Shown here: in pieces, positions 40,924-58,218 of the stretch
Numbering within the stretch: position 1 is the first letter of the stretch
Layout: each line of letters starts with the position of its first letter
From: Mariniblastus sp.
Lineage (GTDB): Bacteria > Planctomycetota > Planctomycetia > Pirellulales > Pirellulaceae
Length of the DNA: 64,000 bases
NCBI GenBank assembly: GCA_011523945.1
Contig: WTFU01000092.1
Coordinates: 54,491 to 118,490 of the forward strand
Direction of reading: 5' to 3'
Notes under the pieces: generated by a model
Told to the model about the DNA's origin: nothing
The model's input: the letters and a program-made list of their open reading frames with translations, nothing else
Database searches by the model: none
Position numbers and translations under genes: made by a program

Positions 40924-41376
40924 ATGAGTTCGGCAGGAAAACAGAAGCAGGAAGCGGTTAGGCCGAGTCTTTTGTCGGAGTTGTTTCAGTTTGGGCTGTA
41001 TAAGCCGAATCAGGGGCGGATTGTCCGGCAGGTGACTTTTTTGACAACTGCGTTTTTGGGGGTGTTGATTGCTTGGGAGATTAAGCGGTCGCCCTTGATG
41101 GGTGGTTTGGGTGCCGAGGGGTACCTTGTCATGTTGGCTCTTGCTGCGGTGATGATTTGGTTTTCGTTTCGCTTGGTTAACTATTCTGTCTTTGCTGACT
41201 TTTTGGTTGCTGTTGAGGCCGAGATGAATAAGGTTTCCTGGCCGACGCGTCGGGAGTTGTGGAATGCTTCAGTGGTTGTGATTTTTGTGATCTTCTCGAT
41301 GGCGGCGTTCTTGTTTTTGTTTGACGCGTTGTGGACGAAGGTGTTTGAATTGATTGGCATTCGGTATTCCAGTTAG
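40924..41376 (+). CDS. secE: Preprotein translocase subunit SecE
   Basis: C-terminal EMNKVSWPTRRELWNASVVVIFVIFSM; located between tuf/tRNA-Trp and nusG; ATG at 40924. Confidence 0.92.
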   Translation: MSSAGKQKQEAVRPSLLSELFQFGLYKPNQGRIVRQVTFLTTAFLGVLIAWEIKRSPLMGGLGAEGYLVMLALAAVMIWFSFRLVNYSVFADFLVAVEAEMNKVSWPTRRELWNASVVVIFVIFSMAAFLFLFDALWTKVFELIGIRYSS

Positions 41377-41433
41377 AGGTTGGTCGTTCGTGTGTGTGGT
41401 TGCAATCTTTTTCGGTGGCTAGTGAGTAGATAG

Positions 41434-42303
41434 ATGGCAGATGACGAGGTAGTTTCGGACGATTCGGTCGTTACCCCTGGGGTTCAGGAGGTTGGTTCGG
41501 TGGATCCGTCGGCTGAAGTTGAGTCGCCTGAAGTTGAGTCGCCCGTCAGTTCTGACGCGGAGGTTTCCGCTGATGAGGGGGTGGCGGAAGATGCCGTTGA
41601 AGAAGAGGTCGTTGAAGAGGAGTTGAATGAGTTTGGGTTTGCGGCCTCGGATATGGTCAGCGATGAGGACGAAGAGGAGGAGGAAGAGGGCGACGATGAT
41701 GTGTCGCCGATTGAGGAGTTCGTCGACGGTGCGGTGGTGGATGAGGACGAAACCGTTGAGATGAAGTGGTATATCCTGAAGGTTCAGGTTAATCGAGAGA
41801 ATTCAATTTGCGATGCGTTGAAGCGTCGCGTGAAGGTTGCGGGGGTTGAGCGTTACTTCGGTGAGGTTTTGGTGCCGACCGAGGACGTTAGAGAGTTTAA
41901 TAAGGCGGGTAAGCAGAGGATTACAAAGCGAAAGCTTTACCCTGGTTACATTGTTGTGAATATGGAAATCAACGATGACTCCTGGTTTTTGGTTCGGGAG
42001 ACTTCGGGGATTGGTGATTTTACGGGGGCAGCTGGAAAGCCTGCTCCATTGACGCCTGAAGAGGTGTCTCGGATTATCGCGACAACGAAGCCGGAGGTTG
42101 AGGAGGATGGCGAGGACAATATTAAAACGGCCATTCCATTTAAGGTGGGTGATCGTGTCCGAGTTAAGGAAGGCTATTTTCAGAATCACGAGGGTGAGGT
42201 GTCTGCGGTTGACGAGCGGAATGGCCGCATCACCGTGATGATTAATATTTTTGGTCGACCTAATCCGGTTGAGTTGGATCACTGGCACGTTGAAAACGTT
42301 TAG
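41434..42303 (+). CDS. nusG: Transcription termination/antitermination protein NusG with acidic N-terminal extension
   Basis: NGN and KOW: MKWYILKVQVNRENSICDALKRR ... KLYPGYIVVNMEINDDSWFLVRETSGIGDF ... FKVGDRVRVKEGYFQNHEGEV. Confidence 0.95.
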   Translation: MADDEVVSDDSVVTPGVQEVGSVDPSAEVESPEVESPVSSDAEVSADEGVAEDAVEEEVVEEELNEFGFAASDMVSDEDEEEEEEGDDDVSPIEEFVDGAVVDEDETVEMKWYILKVQVNRENSICDALKRRVKVAGVERYFGEVLVPTEDVREFNKAGKQRITKRKLYPGYIVVNMEINDDSWFLVRETSGIGDFTGAAGKPAPLTPEEVSRIIATTKPEVEEDGEDNIKTAIPFKVGDRVRVKEGYFQNHEGEVSAVDERNGRITVMINIFGRPNPVELDHWHVENV

Positions 42304-42351
42304 CGTTTTTCGGGGCTGGCTGGTTACCGTAAAAGAAAAGTAGAAAGTGTT

Positions 42352-42777
42352 ATGGCGAAGCAAGTAACGGGTGAAGCAAAATTTCAGGTTCCTGGTGGGC
42401 AGGCGACTCCTGCACCTCCGGTTGGAACCTCGTTGGGTAAGTTTGGTATCAATCTTGGCCAGTTTGTGCAGCAATTTAATGATCGCACGAAAGAGTATGC
42501 TGGGACTCCGATTCCGGTTGTGGTCACGGTTTATAACGACCGTACATTTGAGTTTGTTACCAAGAGTCCGCCGGCGGCTTCGATGTTGAAGATTGCTGCC
42601 GGGATTGCAAAAGGTTCTGGTGTTCCTAATCGCGATAAGGTTGCGACGGTGACTCGCAAGCAGATTGAAGAGATCTGTGAGAAAAAGAAAGAGGATTTGA
42701 ATGCCCGTGATCTTGATCATGCCTGCCGGATGATTGAGGGGACGGCTCGAAGTATGGGAATTGATGTCGTCGATTAA
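42352..42777 (+). CDS. rplK: 50S ribosomal protein L11
   Basis: [48 protein letters not shown]. Confidence 0.97.
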   Translation: MAKQVTGEAKFQVPGGQATPAPPVGTSLGKFGINLGQFVQQFNDRTKEYAGTPIPVVVTVYNDRTFEFVTKSPPAASMLKIAAGIAKGSGVPNRDKVATVTRKQIEEICEKKKEDLNARDLDHACRMIEGTARSMGIDVVD

Positions 42778-42861
42778 GCACGGCGGTTGATTGGTGTGCT
42801 GGGCGAGTACGGAGACGGCGTCGAGCTTTATTAGGCGTTAAACAATAAAGAGTTCAGAGTA

Positions 42862-43536
42862 ATGAAGCGTTCCAAGCGATACACAGAGTTGTTGACTAAG
42901 GTTCCTGAGCAACCGGTTGGTTTGAGTGAAGCCGTCGAGATCTTGAAGGGTTTTGATGGGACTAAGTTTGACCAGACGATTGAGATTCACATGCATCTCG
43001 GCGTAGACCCGAAGCAGGCGGATCAGATTGTTCGTGGTTCGATCGTTCTTCCGCACGGCATCGGCAAGACACAGCGAGTGGTTGTGTTTGCGAAGGATGC
43101 TGCGGCTGAGGCTGCGAAAGCAGCTGGAGCTGATGAAGTTGGTCAGGAGGATTTGGCCAAGAAGATTAGTGGCGGTTGGTTGGAGTTTGATGTCTGCATT
43201 GCCTCGCCGGATATGATGGGTGTTGTTGGACCGTTGGGGCGAGTGCTTGGTCCGCGAAGTCTGATGCCCTCTCCTCGGGCTGGTACAGTAACGCCTGATG
43301 TTGCCAAGGCTGTCGAAGAGTATAAGGCCGGGAAGGTGGAGTTCCGAAACGATAGCGGAGGCAATGTCCACGCTGTTTTAGGTCGCTTGAGCTTTACTCC
43401 TGAGCAGATTCAAGAAAATGTCAGTGCTTTTTTGAAGTACATTGATTCCTTGAAGCCGAGCTCGGTGAAGGGGGCTTATGTGAAGAATATCGCGCTGACC
43501 TCGACGATGGGTCCTGGAATTCCTTTGGCTGCTTAG
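42862..43536 (+). CDS. rplA: 50S ribosomal protein L1
   Basis: [43 protein letters not shown]. Confidence 0.97.
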   Translation: MKRSKRYTELLTKVPEQPVGLSEAVEILKGFDGTKFDQTIEIHMHLGVDPKQADQIVRGSIVLPHGIGKTQRVVVFAKDAAAEAAKAAGADEVGQEDLAKKISGGWLEFDVCIASPDMMGVVGPLGRVLGPRSLMPSPRAGTVTPDVAKAVEEYKAGKVEFRNDSGGNVHAVLGRLSFTPEQIQENVSAFLKYIDSLKPSSVKGAYVKNIALTSTMGPGIPLAA

Positions 43537-43606
43537 TCGTTGGGGTTCAGGTGGGCTCTCGAGTTAAACATACAGTTTAAAACCGTAATGAAGTGAAGCA
43601 AAAGTT

Positions 43607-44131
43607 ATGAGTAAGTTCGTAAAAGATTTGTTGTCTAAGGATCTCGCCAGTCGACTTGATGGCGTGACGGATTGTGTCCTGGCAGATGTAGTGGGAATGG
43701 ATGCAATTTCCTCGACTGATCTTCGAAAGCGTCTTCGTGACAAAGGGATTGGGATGATGGTTGTGAAAAACAGCCTCGCTCGCCGTGCGACAGAAGGTAC
43801 TTCGCTGGCTCCGGCATTTGAGGGGATCGAAGGGTCTCATGCAGTGTTGTGGGGTGCAGAGGATTTTGTTTCGTTGGTCAAGGAGGTGACGGAGCTTAAT
43901 GAGGATGACGAGGCTTTCGAGAAGTTCGAAGCTCGTGGTGGAGTCATGGATGGGGAGCAGTTGACTCCCGAGCGTGTTAAGGAGATTAGTAAGTGGCCAA
44001 GTCGTGCTGAGCAGCTCAGTATGTTGGTGGGTCAGATTCTTGGTCCAGGTTCGACTTTGGCGGCGCAGCTCATTGGCCCTGGTGGTCAATTGGTAAGCCA
44101 GATCAAACAGGTCGGCGAAGAAGAGGGCTAG
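43607..44131 (+). CDS. rplJ: 50S ribosomal protein L10
   Basis: L10-like LRKRLRDKGIGMMVVKNSLARRA, synteny. Confidence 0.95.
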   Translation: MSKFVKDLLSKDLASRLDGVTDCVLADVVGMDAISSTDLRKRLRDKGIGMMVVKNSLARRATEGTSLAPAFEGIEGSHAVLWGAEDFVSLVKEVTELNEDDEAFEKFEARGGVMDGEQLTPERVKEISKWPSRAEQLSMLVGQILGPGSTLAAQLIGPGGQLVSQIKQVGEEEG

Positions 44132-44311
44132 AAATAAACGGCTTGGCCGTGGATATAGAGTTCGTTTGCCCAATCGCGGAGTCGGCAAGTCGAATAGAAG
44201 TTGGTCGGTTTTAACTGGCTAGCTTGTTCATAAAAGTGTTCAGTTTGATAATGAATTTTGAGAAGCGGGTTCCGCAGCCTGTTTTCTCGACGATACGAAA
44301 GGGTGACTCCA

Positions 44312-44722
44312 ATGTCCGAAGAAGCAGCAACTGTAGAATATTCTGATGAAGCCAAGAAGCTCGGTGACGAAATCGCCGGAATGACTTTGAAGCAAGCTAA
44401 AGAGCTGAGTGATTACCTCGAGAACGAGCACGGCATTAAGGCCGCTGCTGGTGGTGGTGGTGTAATGGTCGCCGCTGCAGGTGGTGGCGGCGAAGAAGCA
44501 GCTTCGGCTCAGACTGAGTTTGATGTAGTCTTGACTGGTTTTGGTGATAAGAAGCTTGATGTTGTCAAGGTTGTGAAGACAATCACTGGCGCATCGTTGA
44601 TGGAAGCCAAGAAAATGGTCGAAGGCTGCCCAGCGACACTTAAGGAAGCGGTTTCCAAAGAGGACGCTGACAAGATCAAAGCGGATGTCGAAGGTGCTGG
44701 CGGAAGCGTTGAGCTTAAGTAG
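44312..44722 (+). CDS. rplL: 50S ribosomal protein L7/L12
   Basis: FDVVLTGFGDKKLDVVKVVKTITGASLMEAKKMVEGCPATLKEAVSKEDADKIKADVEGAGGSVELK; ATG at 44312. Confidence 0.97.
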   Translation: MSEEAATVEYSDEAKKLGDEIAGMTLKQAKELSDYLENEHGIKAAAGGGGVMVAAAGGGGEEAASAQTEFDVVLTGFGDKKLDVVKVVKTITGASLMEAKKMVEGCPATLKEAVSKEDADKIKADVEGAGGSVELK

Positions 44723-45229
44723 TTCACTGCGACTGGCTCGGGCTTGAAAGTCAGGGCTCGGGCCGCGTTTATCCATGAGAGTGGTTGACGCGGTCACTTT
44801 GGTTGTTCTTGGCAACCGAATGAAGTAGGCCAAGCATCGCGGAATGGAACGGCTCCGCGGTGCCCTGGGTCTTGAGAGGATTTTGATTTTCAAGGTCTTC
44901 GTAAATAGCCAATTCAAGCGATGTGTTGTTCATTCACCAAAGTCAACTGTGACGTGTCCTTTTTGGGGTGCGGAAGCAGTTGGCCAATTCAGGGAACGAT
45001 ATGCTCGGGTATCGCACACTTGGAGATTTTTTGAAAATCCAGGACTTGTGTTCGGAACCGCCGTGCGCGGATTCGTTAAATTGGATTCCTGCGGCTGTTG
45101 TTTTCCCTGTTTTGACTGCCTTCACATTGCCGTTTGTTCCGTCGGTAGATTTCGCGTTTTCGCGGACGGCTGGAATTGCGATTGAACCATCACTTACTCG
45201 ACTAATCTGATACCGGAGATTCTGCGCTT

Positions 45230-48200
45230 ATGGCAACCCCAGTTGAGCGACGATTAGCACCAGAAAAAGTTCGTGTGTTTGGTAGTGGCAGGGACTATCA
45301 AGTTCCGCCGGACCTCACAAAAATTCAAACCCACAGCTATCAAGCATTCCTTCAGTCGGATGTTCCGCTGGAAAAGCGTAAAGCGCAGGGCATTGAAGGC
45401 GTTCTACAGGAAATTTTCCCGATCGAGAGTTACGATAAGAAGCTGCAACTCAGCTATGTCCGTTACGAATTGGGAAAGCCGCGCTACACGCCGTCGGAGT
45501 GCCGACAGTTAAGGTTGACTTACGGGCAGCCCTTTCGGGTTTGGTTGCGTCTAGAGAAAGAGCAGCCAGTTGAGGAAGAGGTCTTCCTCGGCGATATTCC
45601 GATCATGCTGGGCGGTGGTGAATTTATCATCAACGGTGCCGAGCGTGTGGTGGTTAGCCAGTTGCATCGAAGCCCCGGAATTGACTTTGTGAGGGAGACG
45701 GATACGACCTCCGACAGGAAGTTGGCGAGTTGCCGCGTGATTCCCGAGCGAGGTAGTTGGATCGAAGTTAATGCGACTAAGAAAGATGTTTTAACTGTTC
45801 GTATCGATCAGAGTGGCAAGTTTTCTGCGTTGACACTGTTGCGGGCGATGGATCCGAAGTACGGTGAGGATTCTGCAATTTTGAAGGCGTTTTATGACAC
45901 GGCGAAAGTGAAGGTTGTGGATCGTCGAAGCGCCGGCAAGCTGGAAGGCAAAGTTGCAGTAGACGACATTGTGTATCCGCACACGAGCGATCGAGCCGGT
46001 GAGATTATCGTCGAAGTTGGACATAAGATCACCAAAGATGCTGCGGAAGCGATCTGCTCATCAGGTGTCAAGGTTTGCGAGATCATGCCGGCACCGAAGT
46101 CGCCATTGATCTTCAACTCTTTGATCGATGATTCAACATCGAGCCATGAAGAGGCGTTGCTGAAGATTTACCAGCGGCTTCGTCCCGGAAATCCTCCTGC
46201 GCTCGAAAAAGCGAGGACTTTGTTCCATGAAAAGTTCTTCGATTCCAATCGCTATCGGTTGGGGCGAGTGGGTCGATTCCGGATCAATCGCAAACTGGAT
46301 CTCGGTGTTTCTGAAAAAGAAATGACACTTCGTCCGGACGATATTTTAGCATCGATGAAGTACATTCTGGAGCTTTCCACGCCCGGTGGATCAGCTCATG
46401 TTGATGATATCGATCACCTTGGGAATCGACGGTTGCGTACCATCGATGAGTTGGCATGCGACGAACTTCGTAAAGGATTTTTGAAGCTTCGACGAACAGT
46501 GCAAGAGCGCATGAGCTTGAAAGAGCAAGATGATATGACGCCTCGTAGTCTCGTCAACCCCAAGAGTATTTCAGCAGCAATCGAGTATTTCTTCGGTCGT
46601 GGTGAATTGTCTCAGGTGGTGGATCAAACCAATCCATTGTCTCAGTTGACCCACGAACGACGTCTGTCAGCATTGGGTCCGGGTGGTTTGAATCGTAAAC
46701 GGGCCGGTTTCGAAGTTCGCGATGTTCACATTTCTCACTATGGTCGTATTTGCCCGATTGAGACGCCGGAAGGCACGAACATTGGTTTGATTTCCAGTCT
46801 CGCGATTTATGCAAGTGTCGACGATTACGGATTCCTAGTTTCTCCCTACGCCGTTGTGAAAAAGGGAAAAGTAACGGACGAAGTCGCTTGGCTTCGTGCG
46901 GATGAGGAGACGGAAGAACACATCGCACCTGCAGATACTTACGTCGAAGACGGCAAGATCGTTGGAAGTAAGCAACTGGGCGGGGCGATCATTGCTCGAT
47001 ACAAAGCTGACTTTGAGTTGGCTGATCCTGAAGTTGTGAGGTACATGGACATCGCACCTTCTCAAATGGTTGGTGTTTCGGCCGGATTGATTCCATTCCT
47101 TGAGCATGACGATGCGAACCGGGCGTTGATGGGTTCCAACATGCAACGGCAGGCTGTGCCTCTGTTGGTAGCGGAACCGCCAATCGTTGGAACGGGAATG
47201 GAAGTCCGCGTTGCTGAGAACTCCAGCATGTTGGTTCGTGCTCGACGTGGTGGTAAAGTCACTTATGTCGACTCTACCCGCATCGAAGTTGGTGCCGACG
47301 TTTACGAATTGAAAAAGTACGTTGGCCTTAACGAGCGAACCTGTCAAAATCAAAAGCCACTTGTGGTGCCTGGTCAAAAGGTTGAACGTGGTGATGTGCT
47401 GGCGGACGGAGCGGCGACCTATAAAGGTCAATTGGCGCTCGGACGAAACGTGCTTGTCGGCTTTATGTCGTTCGATGGTTGCAACTACGAAGATGCGATC
47501 ATCATTAGCGAAGAGCTCGTCAAGAACGACACTTACACATCGATTCATATCGAAGAATTCGATGTGGAAGTACGCGAAACGAAGTTGGGTCGTGAGGAAT
47601 TTACCCGCGATATCCCTAACGTTAGCGAGAAAGCGCTGCGTAACCTTGATGAGAATGGCGTGATTCAGGTTGGAAGTTATGTCAAACCTGGCGATATCCT
47701 AGTTGGTAAGGTTTCGCCGAAATCGAAAACTGAGTTGACGCCGGAAGAAAAATTGCTTCATGCGATTTTCGGTCGTGCTGGCGAAGATGTGAAAAACGAT
47801 TCGCTGGAAGTTTCCTCTGGAATTGAAGGTATCGTGATTGATACCCAGCGGTTCTCGAGGCGGATGAGCCTTTCCGAAGAGGAGCGAAAGGTTTTTGAGA
47901 AAGACTTGAAAGCAGCTGAAGCGGACGGCAATGAGGAAATTGCCAACGTTTTTGGTGTGATGGTTGAAGCGATCGAGAAAGTCGTGGGCAAGACGTTGAC
48001 GGATGAGGACGAAACGCCTCTCTGCCGCGATCAGGATCCGAAGTTTGTTGCTGAGAAAGCGGCTAACTTCCGGCTTTCCAGCGTGATTGGCTCGATGCGT
48101 AGCGATGACAAAATCAGCCAAATCCAAGCGATCTACAAAGAGATGTGGCCGGCTGTTGAGAAAACCATTGATGCTCGCGATCGGACCGTCAACAGTATGA

Positions 48201-48964
48201 AGCGGGGTGACGAACTGCGAAGCGGCGTCCTTCAGATGGTCAAGGTTTACATCGCCACCAAGCGAACGATCTCGGTGGGCGACAAGATGGCTGGTCGGCA
48301 CGGAAACAAAGGTGTGATCTCGAAGATCTTGCCGGTTGAAGATATGCCTTATCTCGAGGACGGTACGCCGATTCAGATCATGCTCAATCCGCTGGGTGTT
48401 CCCTCGCGTATGAACGTTGGGCAGATCCTTGAGACTCACCTGGGTTGGGCCGGTTCTAAGCTTGGTTTTCAGGCAATCACGCCGGTATTTGATGGCGCTT
48501 CTGAGGCTGAAATTAACGAATGCCTGGCCGAGGCGGGATTGCCGAGCCACGGTAAGCACACGCTGTACGATGGGCGAACAGGAGTTCCCTGCACGCAGGA
48601 AACAACGGTTGGTTACATCTACATGTTGAAGCTTCACCACTTGGTGGATGACAAGGTTCACGCTCGAAGCACCGGGCCTTACTCATTGATCACACAGCAG
48701 CCACTTGGTGGTAAAGCACGGTTTGGTGGCCAGCGATTTGGAGAGATGGAAGTTTGGGCTCTTGAAGCTTATGGAGCGGCTTACATTCTTCAAGAATTGC
48801 TCACCGTCAAAAGTGATGATGTGGAAGGCCGGACTAAGATTTACGAATCGATGGTCAAAGGCGAGAACACCCTGGAGGCAGGTACTCCTGCCAGTTTCGA
48901 TGTTTTGACAAATGAAATTCGTGGACTTGCTTTGAACATGCAATTGGAAAAAAGACGCGGCTAA
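45230..48964 (+). CDS. rpoB: DNA-directed RNA polymerase subunit beta
   Basis: Full-length RpoB motifs: [62 protein letters not shown]. Confidence 0.98.
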   Translation: MATPVERRLAPEKVRVFGSGRDYQVPPDLTKIQTHSYQAFLQSDVPLEKRKAQGIEGVLQEIFPIESYDKKLQLSYVRYELGKPRYTPSECRQLRLTYGQPFRVWLRLEKEQPVEEEVFLGDIPIMLGGGEFIINGAERVVVSQLHRSPGIDFVRETDTTSDRKLASCRVIPERGSWIEVNATKKDVLTVRIDQSGKFSALTLLRAMDPKYGEDSAILKAFYDTAKVKVVDRRSAGKLEGKVAVDDIVYPHTSDRAGEIIVEVGHKITKDAAEAICSSGVKVCEIMPAPKSPLIFNSLIDDSTSSHEEALLKIYQRLRPGNPPALEKARTLFHEKFFDSNRYRLGRVGRFRINRKLDLGVSEKEMTLRPDDILASMKYILELSTPGGSAHVDDIDHLGNRRLRTIDELACDELRKGFLKLRRTVQERMSLKEQDDMTPRSLVNPKSISAAIEYFFGRGELSQVVDQTNPLSQLTHERRLSALGPGGLNRKRAGFEVRDVHISHYGRICPIETPEGTNIGLISSLAIYASVDDYGFLVSPYAVVKKGKVTDEVAWLRADEETEEHIAPADTYVEDGKIVGSKQLGGAIIARYKADFELADPEVVRYMDIAPSQMVGVSAGLIPFLEHDDANRALMGSNMQRQAVPLLVAEPPIVGTGMEVRVAENSSMLVRARRGGKVTYVDSTRIEVGADVYELKKYVGLNERTCQNQKPLVVPGQKVERGDVLADGAATYKGQLALGRNVLVGFMSFDGCNYEDAIIISEELVKNDTYTSIHIEEFDVEVRETKLGREEFTRDIPNVSEKALRNLDENGVIQVGSYVKPGDILVGKVSPKSKTELTPEEKLLHAIFGRAGEDVKNDSLEVSSGIEGIVIDTQRFSRRMSLSEEERKVFEKDLKAAEADGNEEIANVFGVMVEAIEKVVGKTLTDEDETPLCRDQDPKFVAEKAANFRLSSVIGSMRSDDKISQIQAIYKEMWPAVEKTIDARDRTVNSMKRGDELRSGVLQMVKVYIATKRTISVGDKMAGRHGNKGVISKILPVEDMPYLEDGTPIQIMLNPLGVPSRMNVGQILETHLGWAGSKLGFQAITPVFDGASEAEINECLAEAGLPSHGKHTLYDGRTGVPCTQETTVGYIYMLKLHHLVDDKVHARSTGPYSLITQQPLGGKARFGGQRFGEMEVWALEAYGAAYILQELLTVKSDDVEGRTKIYESMVKGENTLEAGTPASFDVLTNEIRGLALNMQLEKRRG

Positions 48965-49109
48965 GCCCGTGGGCACAGCGGGGCAGGGGTTCGACCCTGC
49001 CCGCGTGAATGCCAAACGACTGTTTGCGTTGCAGTAGCTCTGACAGGCTTGAAAACGCTTCCCTTTAAAACAAACGATTTAAAAATACTTAAAAGGAGCA
49101 GGTGAATTT

Positions 49110-54575
<5,466 letters not shown>

Positions 54576-54865
54576 TCAAGGTTTCGGGGAAATTGAAAAA
54601 GTATTGAAAGTTGCCGCTAAATTCGCTTTTTCCTCGGAAAATGGGTAATTATGAGGTAGCCAAGCCGATACACTGCTATTGGTGATACTATTTCCCCCAC
54701 CCTTCCTGAAATGACAGATTGAAATGTCAATTTGAGGTTGACATTTTGCATAAAACTATTATTTTTACGGGCTTCCCTTGGGCTGCTGGCGCAAGGGGCC
54801 GGTTGAAAATTGACCTGGAATTAGTAGCGCCGACGATTTCGGCGCGTGGATAGATAGAAGAACGA

Positions 54866-55231
54866 ATGCCAACGATTAATCAACTTCTCCGCAAGAAACG
54901 CAAGAAGAAACGCAAGTTTACCAAGGCTCCTGTTTTGGAGCGTTGCCCTCAAAAGCAGGGCGTTTGTCTGCAGGTACGGACAATGACTCCGAAAAAGCCT
55001 AATTCGGCGTTGCGGAAGATCACACGTGTACGACTTTCAAACGGAAAAGAAGTCACGGTGTACATTCCTGGTGAAGGGCACAACCTTCAAGAGCACTCGA
55101 TTGTATTGGTGCGAGGTGGCCGAGTCCGCGACCTCCCGGGTGTGCGATATCAGGTTGTTCGTGGCGCTCAAGATACACTTGGGGTTGAAAACCGGAAGCA
55201 GTCGCGAAGCCGTTACGGCGCGAAAAAGTAG
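54866..55231 (+). CDS. rpsL: 30S ribosomal protein S12
   Basis: [64 protein letters not shown]. Confidence 0.98.
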   Translation: MPTINQLLRKKRKKKRKFTKAPVLERCPQKQGVCLQVRTMTPKKPNSALRKITRVRLSNGKEVTVYIPGEGHNLQEHSIVLVRGGRVRDLPGVRYQVVRGAQDTLGVENRKQSRSRYGAKK

Positions 55232-55296
55232 TTTGTTGCGTCGTTAGCAACTCCAAAAAACAGTAGCAATCATTTCAAATAAAAACACAGAGTACC

Positions 55297-55767
55297 ATGG
55301 GAAGAATTACCGCCAGCCGAACGCAGCTAAAACCGGATCCAAAGTTTGATTCCATTTTGGCAAGTAAGTTCATCAATTGCTTGATGTGGGATGGAAAGAA
55401 AACCACAGCACAGGCTGTCTTCTACAACGCGTTGGACGAAATCAAAAAGCGTATTCCAGATGCTGAATCGATTGACGTTTTCACCACGGCTGTTGAAAAC
55501 GTAAAGCCACACATCGAAGTTCGTTCAAAGCGAGTTGGTGGTGCGTCGTATCAGGTGCCGATGCAGGTTAGTCGAAGCCGGCAGCAGTCGCTTGCGATCC
55601 GTTGGATACTCACAGCAATTCGCGACAAGAAGGGTCGTCCGACTCATTTGCGTCTCGCGGATGAATTGGTTGCGGCCTACAACCGCGAAGGTGCGGCGAT
55701 GACGAAACGAGAAAACACCCACCGAATGGCCGAAGCGAACAAAGCGTTTGCCCACTTCGCTTGGTAA
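55297..55767 (+). CDS. rpsG: 30S ribosomal protein S7
   Basis: [47 protein letters not shown]. Confidence 0.97.
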   Translation: MGRITASRTQLKPDPKFDSILASKFINCLMWDGKKTTAQAVFYNALDEIKKRIPDAESIDVFTTAVENVKPHIEVRSKRVGGASYQVPMQVSRSRQQSLAIRWILTAIRDKKGRPTHLRLADELVAAYNREGAAMTKRENTHRMAEANKAFAHFAW

Positions 55768-55782
55768 TGCAAAATTGAATCC

Positions 55783-55817
55783 AAACCGCTTCGTCGAACA
55801 CGGGGCGGTTTTTTTAT
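55783..55817 (+). terminator. Rho-independent terminator after rpsG
   Basis: aaaccgc...gcggttttttt. Confidence 0.75.
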
Positions 55818-55908
55818 GCGCTTATTGGATTTTTAAAATTGGCTGATTGAAATTTCCGAGTTTAATATTAATTTTCCAGGCAAATACGCTTCTAGCTGTT
55901 GATTTATT

Positions 55909-57990
55909 ATGGCTCGTAAACTCCAAAATTTGAGGAACATCGGCATCATCGCTCATATCGATGCCGGGAAAACGACGGTGACTGAGCGGATGTTGTTCCT
56001 TAGCGGTGCCAAGCATCGCGTTGGAAAAGTTGACAGTGGAACGACAACAACGGATGACGATCAAGAAGAGCAGGAACGTGGAATCACCATTTACTCCGCC
56101 TGTGTAACGTTCGACTGGAAGGACATCCATGTCAATCTGCTCGATACTCCCGGGCACGTAGATTTTACTGCGGAAGTCGAGCGTAGCCTTCGGGTGCTCG
56201 ATGGTGCTGTCGTCGTGTTTAGCGCACGCGAAGGCGTGGAAGCGCAAAGCGAGACGGTTTGGCGTCAGGCCAACAAGTATGGCGTACCAAGAATGGCGTT
56301 TATCAATAAACTCGATCGCGAAGGTGCTGGATTTGAGCGGGTTTTCAATGAAATCAAAACCCGTCTAGGAGCCAATCCCGTTGCGTTGCAGATTCCTGTT
56401 GGCTTGGGACCATCGCACGTAGACGATCCGTTTCGTGGATTGATCGACCTGATAAAGATGCGGTACGTGACGTTTGAGGATGAAGGGAAGAAACAAAAAG
56501 AGGCCCCGATTCCAGAAGACCTGCTTGATGAAGCGGAGTTCGCTCGCGAGCAACTGCTAGAAACGCTTTATGACTTCAGTGATGAAATGGCGGAATTGGC
56601 GTTTGAAGGAAAACCAATTTCGAACGAGTTAATTCGCAAAACCGTACGCGAAGCGACTTTGAAAGGAAAAATTCACCCAGTGGTTTGCGGTTCCGCCTTG
56701 CATGGAATCGGTGTGCAGGGTGTGCTTGATGGAGTGAAGCACTACCTTCCCAATCCATTGGAACGGCCACCTGTGGTGGGAACCAATCCGCGAAAACCTG
56801 AGCAGGAGTTGTCTCGTAAGCCGGATCCTAAAGAGCCGTTTTGTGGCTTGGTGTTCAAGATCTTACCGGCAAAAACGGGTGACCTTTATTGGATACGGAT
56901 CTACTCGGGAGTACTGAAGGGTAATTCGCGAGTTTACTGTCCATCCAGAGATAAAAAAGAAAATGCAGCTCAGTTGTGGCAGATTCATGCCACGAAAAAA
57001 GAGAGAGATGGTCAATTAGATGAAATTTCCTGTGGCGAAATCGTTGGTGTGATTGGCCCTCGATTTGCGGTAACGGGAGATACGCTTTGTGAGCAAGGCA
57101 ATCCAATTCTTCTCGAGCCAATTGAGTTTCCGGAAACGGTGATTGAGATGGCGATTGAACCGGAGTCGACGGCGGATCGAAATAAACTTGGTGAAGTTCT
57201 TGATTTGTTGAAGAAACAGGACCCTACTTTCAAAGCAAATGAAAATGAAGATACCGGCCAGACTCTAATTGCCGGGATGGGAGAACTTCATCTCGAGGTG
57301 ATTAAAAATCGGCTGTTGCGAGATTTCAACCTGAATGTGAAAGTTCATAAACCACGAGTATCCTATCGGGAAACAGTTGGGCAGAGTGTAGAAGTTACAG
57401 GTGAGTGTCATCGCTTAGTCAATGGCCAACAGTTGTTTGCCAAAGTCAAATTGCGAATGGAACCCGATGAAAAAATTGAGACGGGGATTGCAATTCGAAG
57501 TCGATTGCCGATTGATGCAATGCCACCGGAAATGGTCCAGTCAGTAAAAGACGAAATCAAGGCGCGCGGCGAGGGAGGCGGTTCGATTGGTAGTTTCCCG
57601 TTGGCGAAAATTCGTGTGACATTGCTGGATGCTGAGGCGACGGAAGAATCGACGCCTATGGCGTTTTCAATTGCAGCCGGAGAAGCATTCGAAGAAGCGT
57701 TAAGAAAGGCGTCTCCGATGTTGCTGGAGCCGATTATGAAGTTGACCATTACCACTCCCGAGGATTATTACGGGGAGTTTGTGGGGGATTTGGCACAGCG
57801 GCGAGCCCAGATCGTCAGTACGGACACCCACTTAGAAACAACGACCATTATTGCCAATGCACCTTTGGCTGAGCTATTCGGCTATTCCAGCGCCATGCGC
57901 TCCCTTTCGCAGGGTAGGGCAGGGAGTTCGATGGAACCTTTGGAGTATGCTCCCGCGCCAGTTGATGTGGCTCAGTCATTTGCCTTGTAA
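55909..57990 (+). CDS. fusA: Elongation factor G (divergent switch I; possibly spdEFG1-type)
   Basis: [78 protein letters not shown]. Confidence 0.93.
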   Translation: [693 protein letters not shown]

Positions 57991-58102
57991 ATTTTTTCAT
58001 GAAAATTAAAAGGGGAGTGTAACTTTCTTCGGTCATTGATGTCGATCATTAATGTAGGAAGTTTGATGGCGTCGATCGTTCCAATCCTGCGAAAGTGGCT
58101 TG

Positions 58103-58130
58103 TTGACCTGTAACGGCAACCGGCTAGAAT
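58103..58130 (+). promoter_or_regulatory. Candidate sigma70-type promoter for the thioredoxin gene
   Basis: TTGACC (58103-58108), 16-nt spacer, TAGAAT (58125-58130), upstream of an RBS GGAG (58210-58213). Confidence 0.45.
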
Positions 58131-58218
58131 CGAAAAAACGATCGAGATTATCTGGATTTGTGTATTCGTTATTCGGGGTAATTCTTGACATAGCGACGAT
58201 TTAGAAATTGGAGAAAAT

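Noticed and set aside
41803-42720. 305 aa minus-strand ORF opposite nusG/rplK
   Set aside because: Antisense open frame created by codon bias; conserved proteins are on the plus strand.
44844-45185. 113 aa ORF between rplL and rpoB
   Set aside because: Atypical composition, no recognisable family, overlaps another frame; probably noncoding leader of rpoB.
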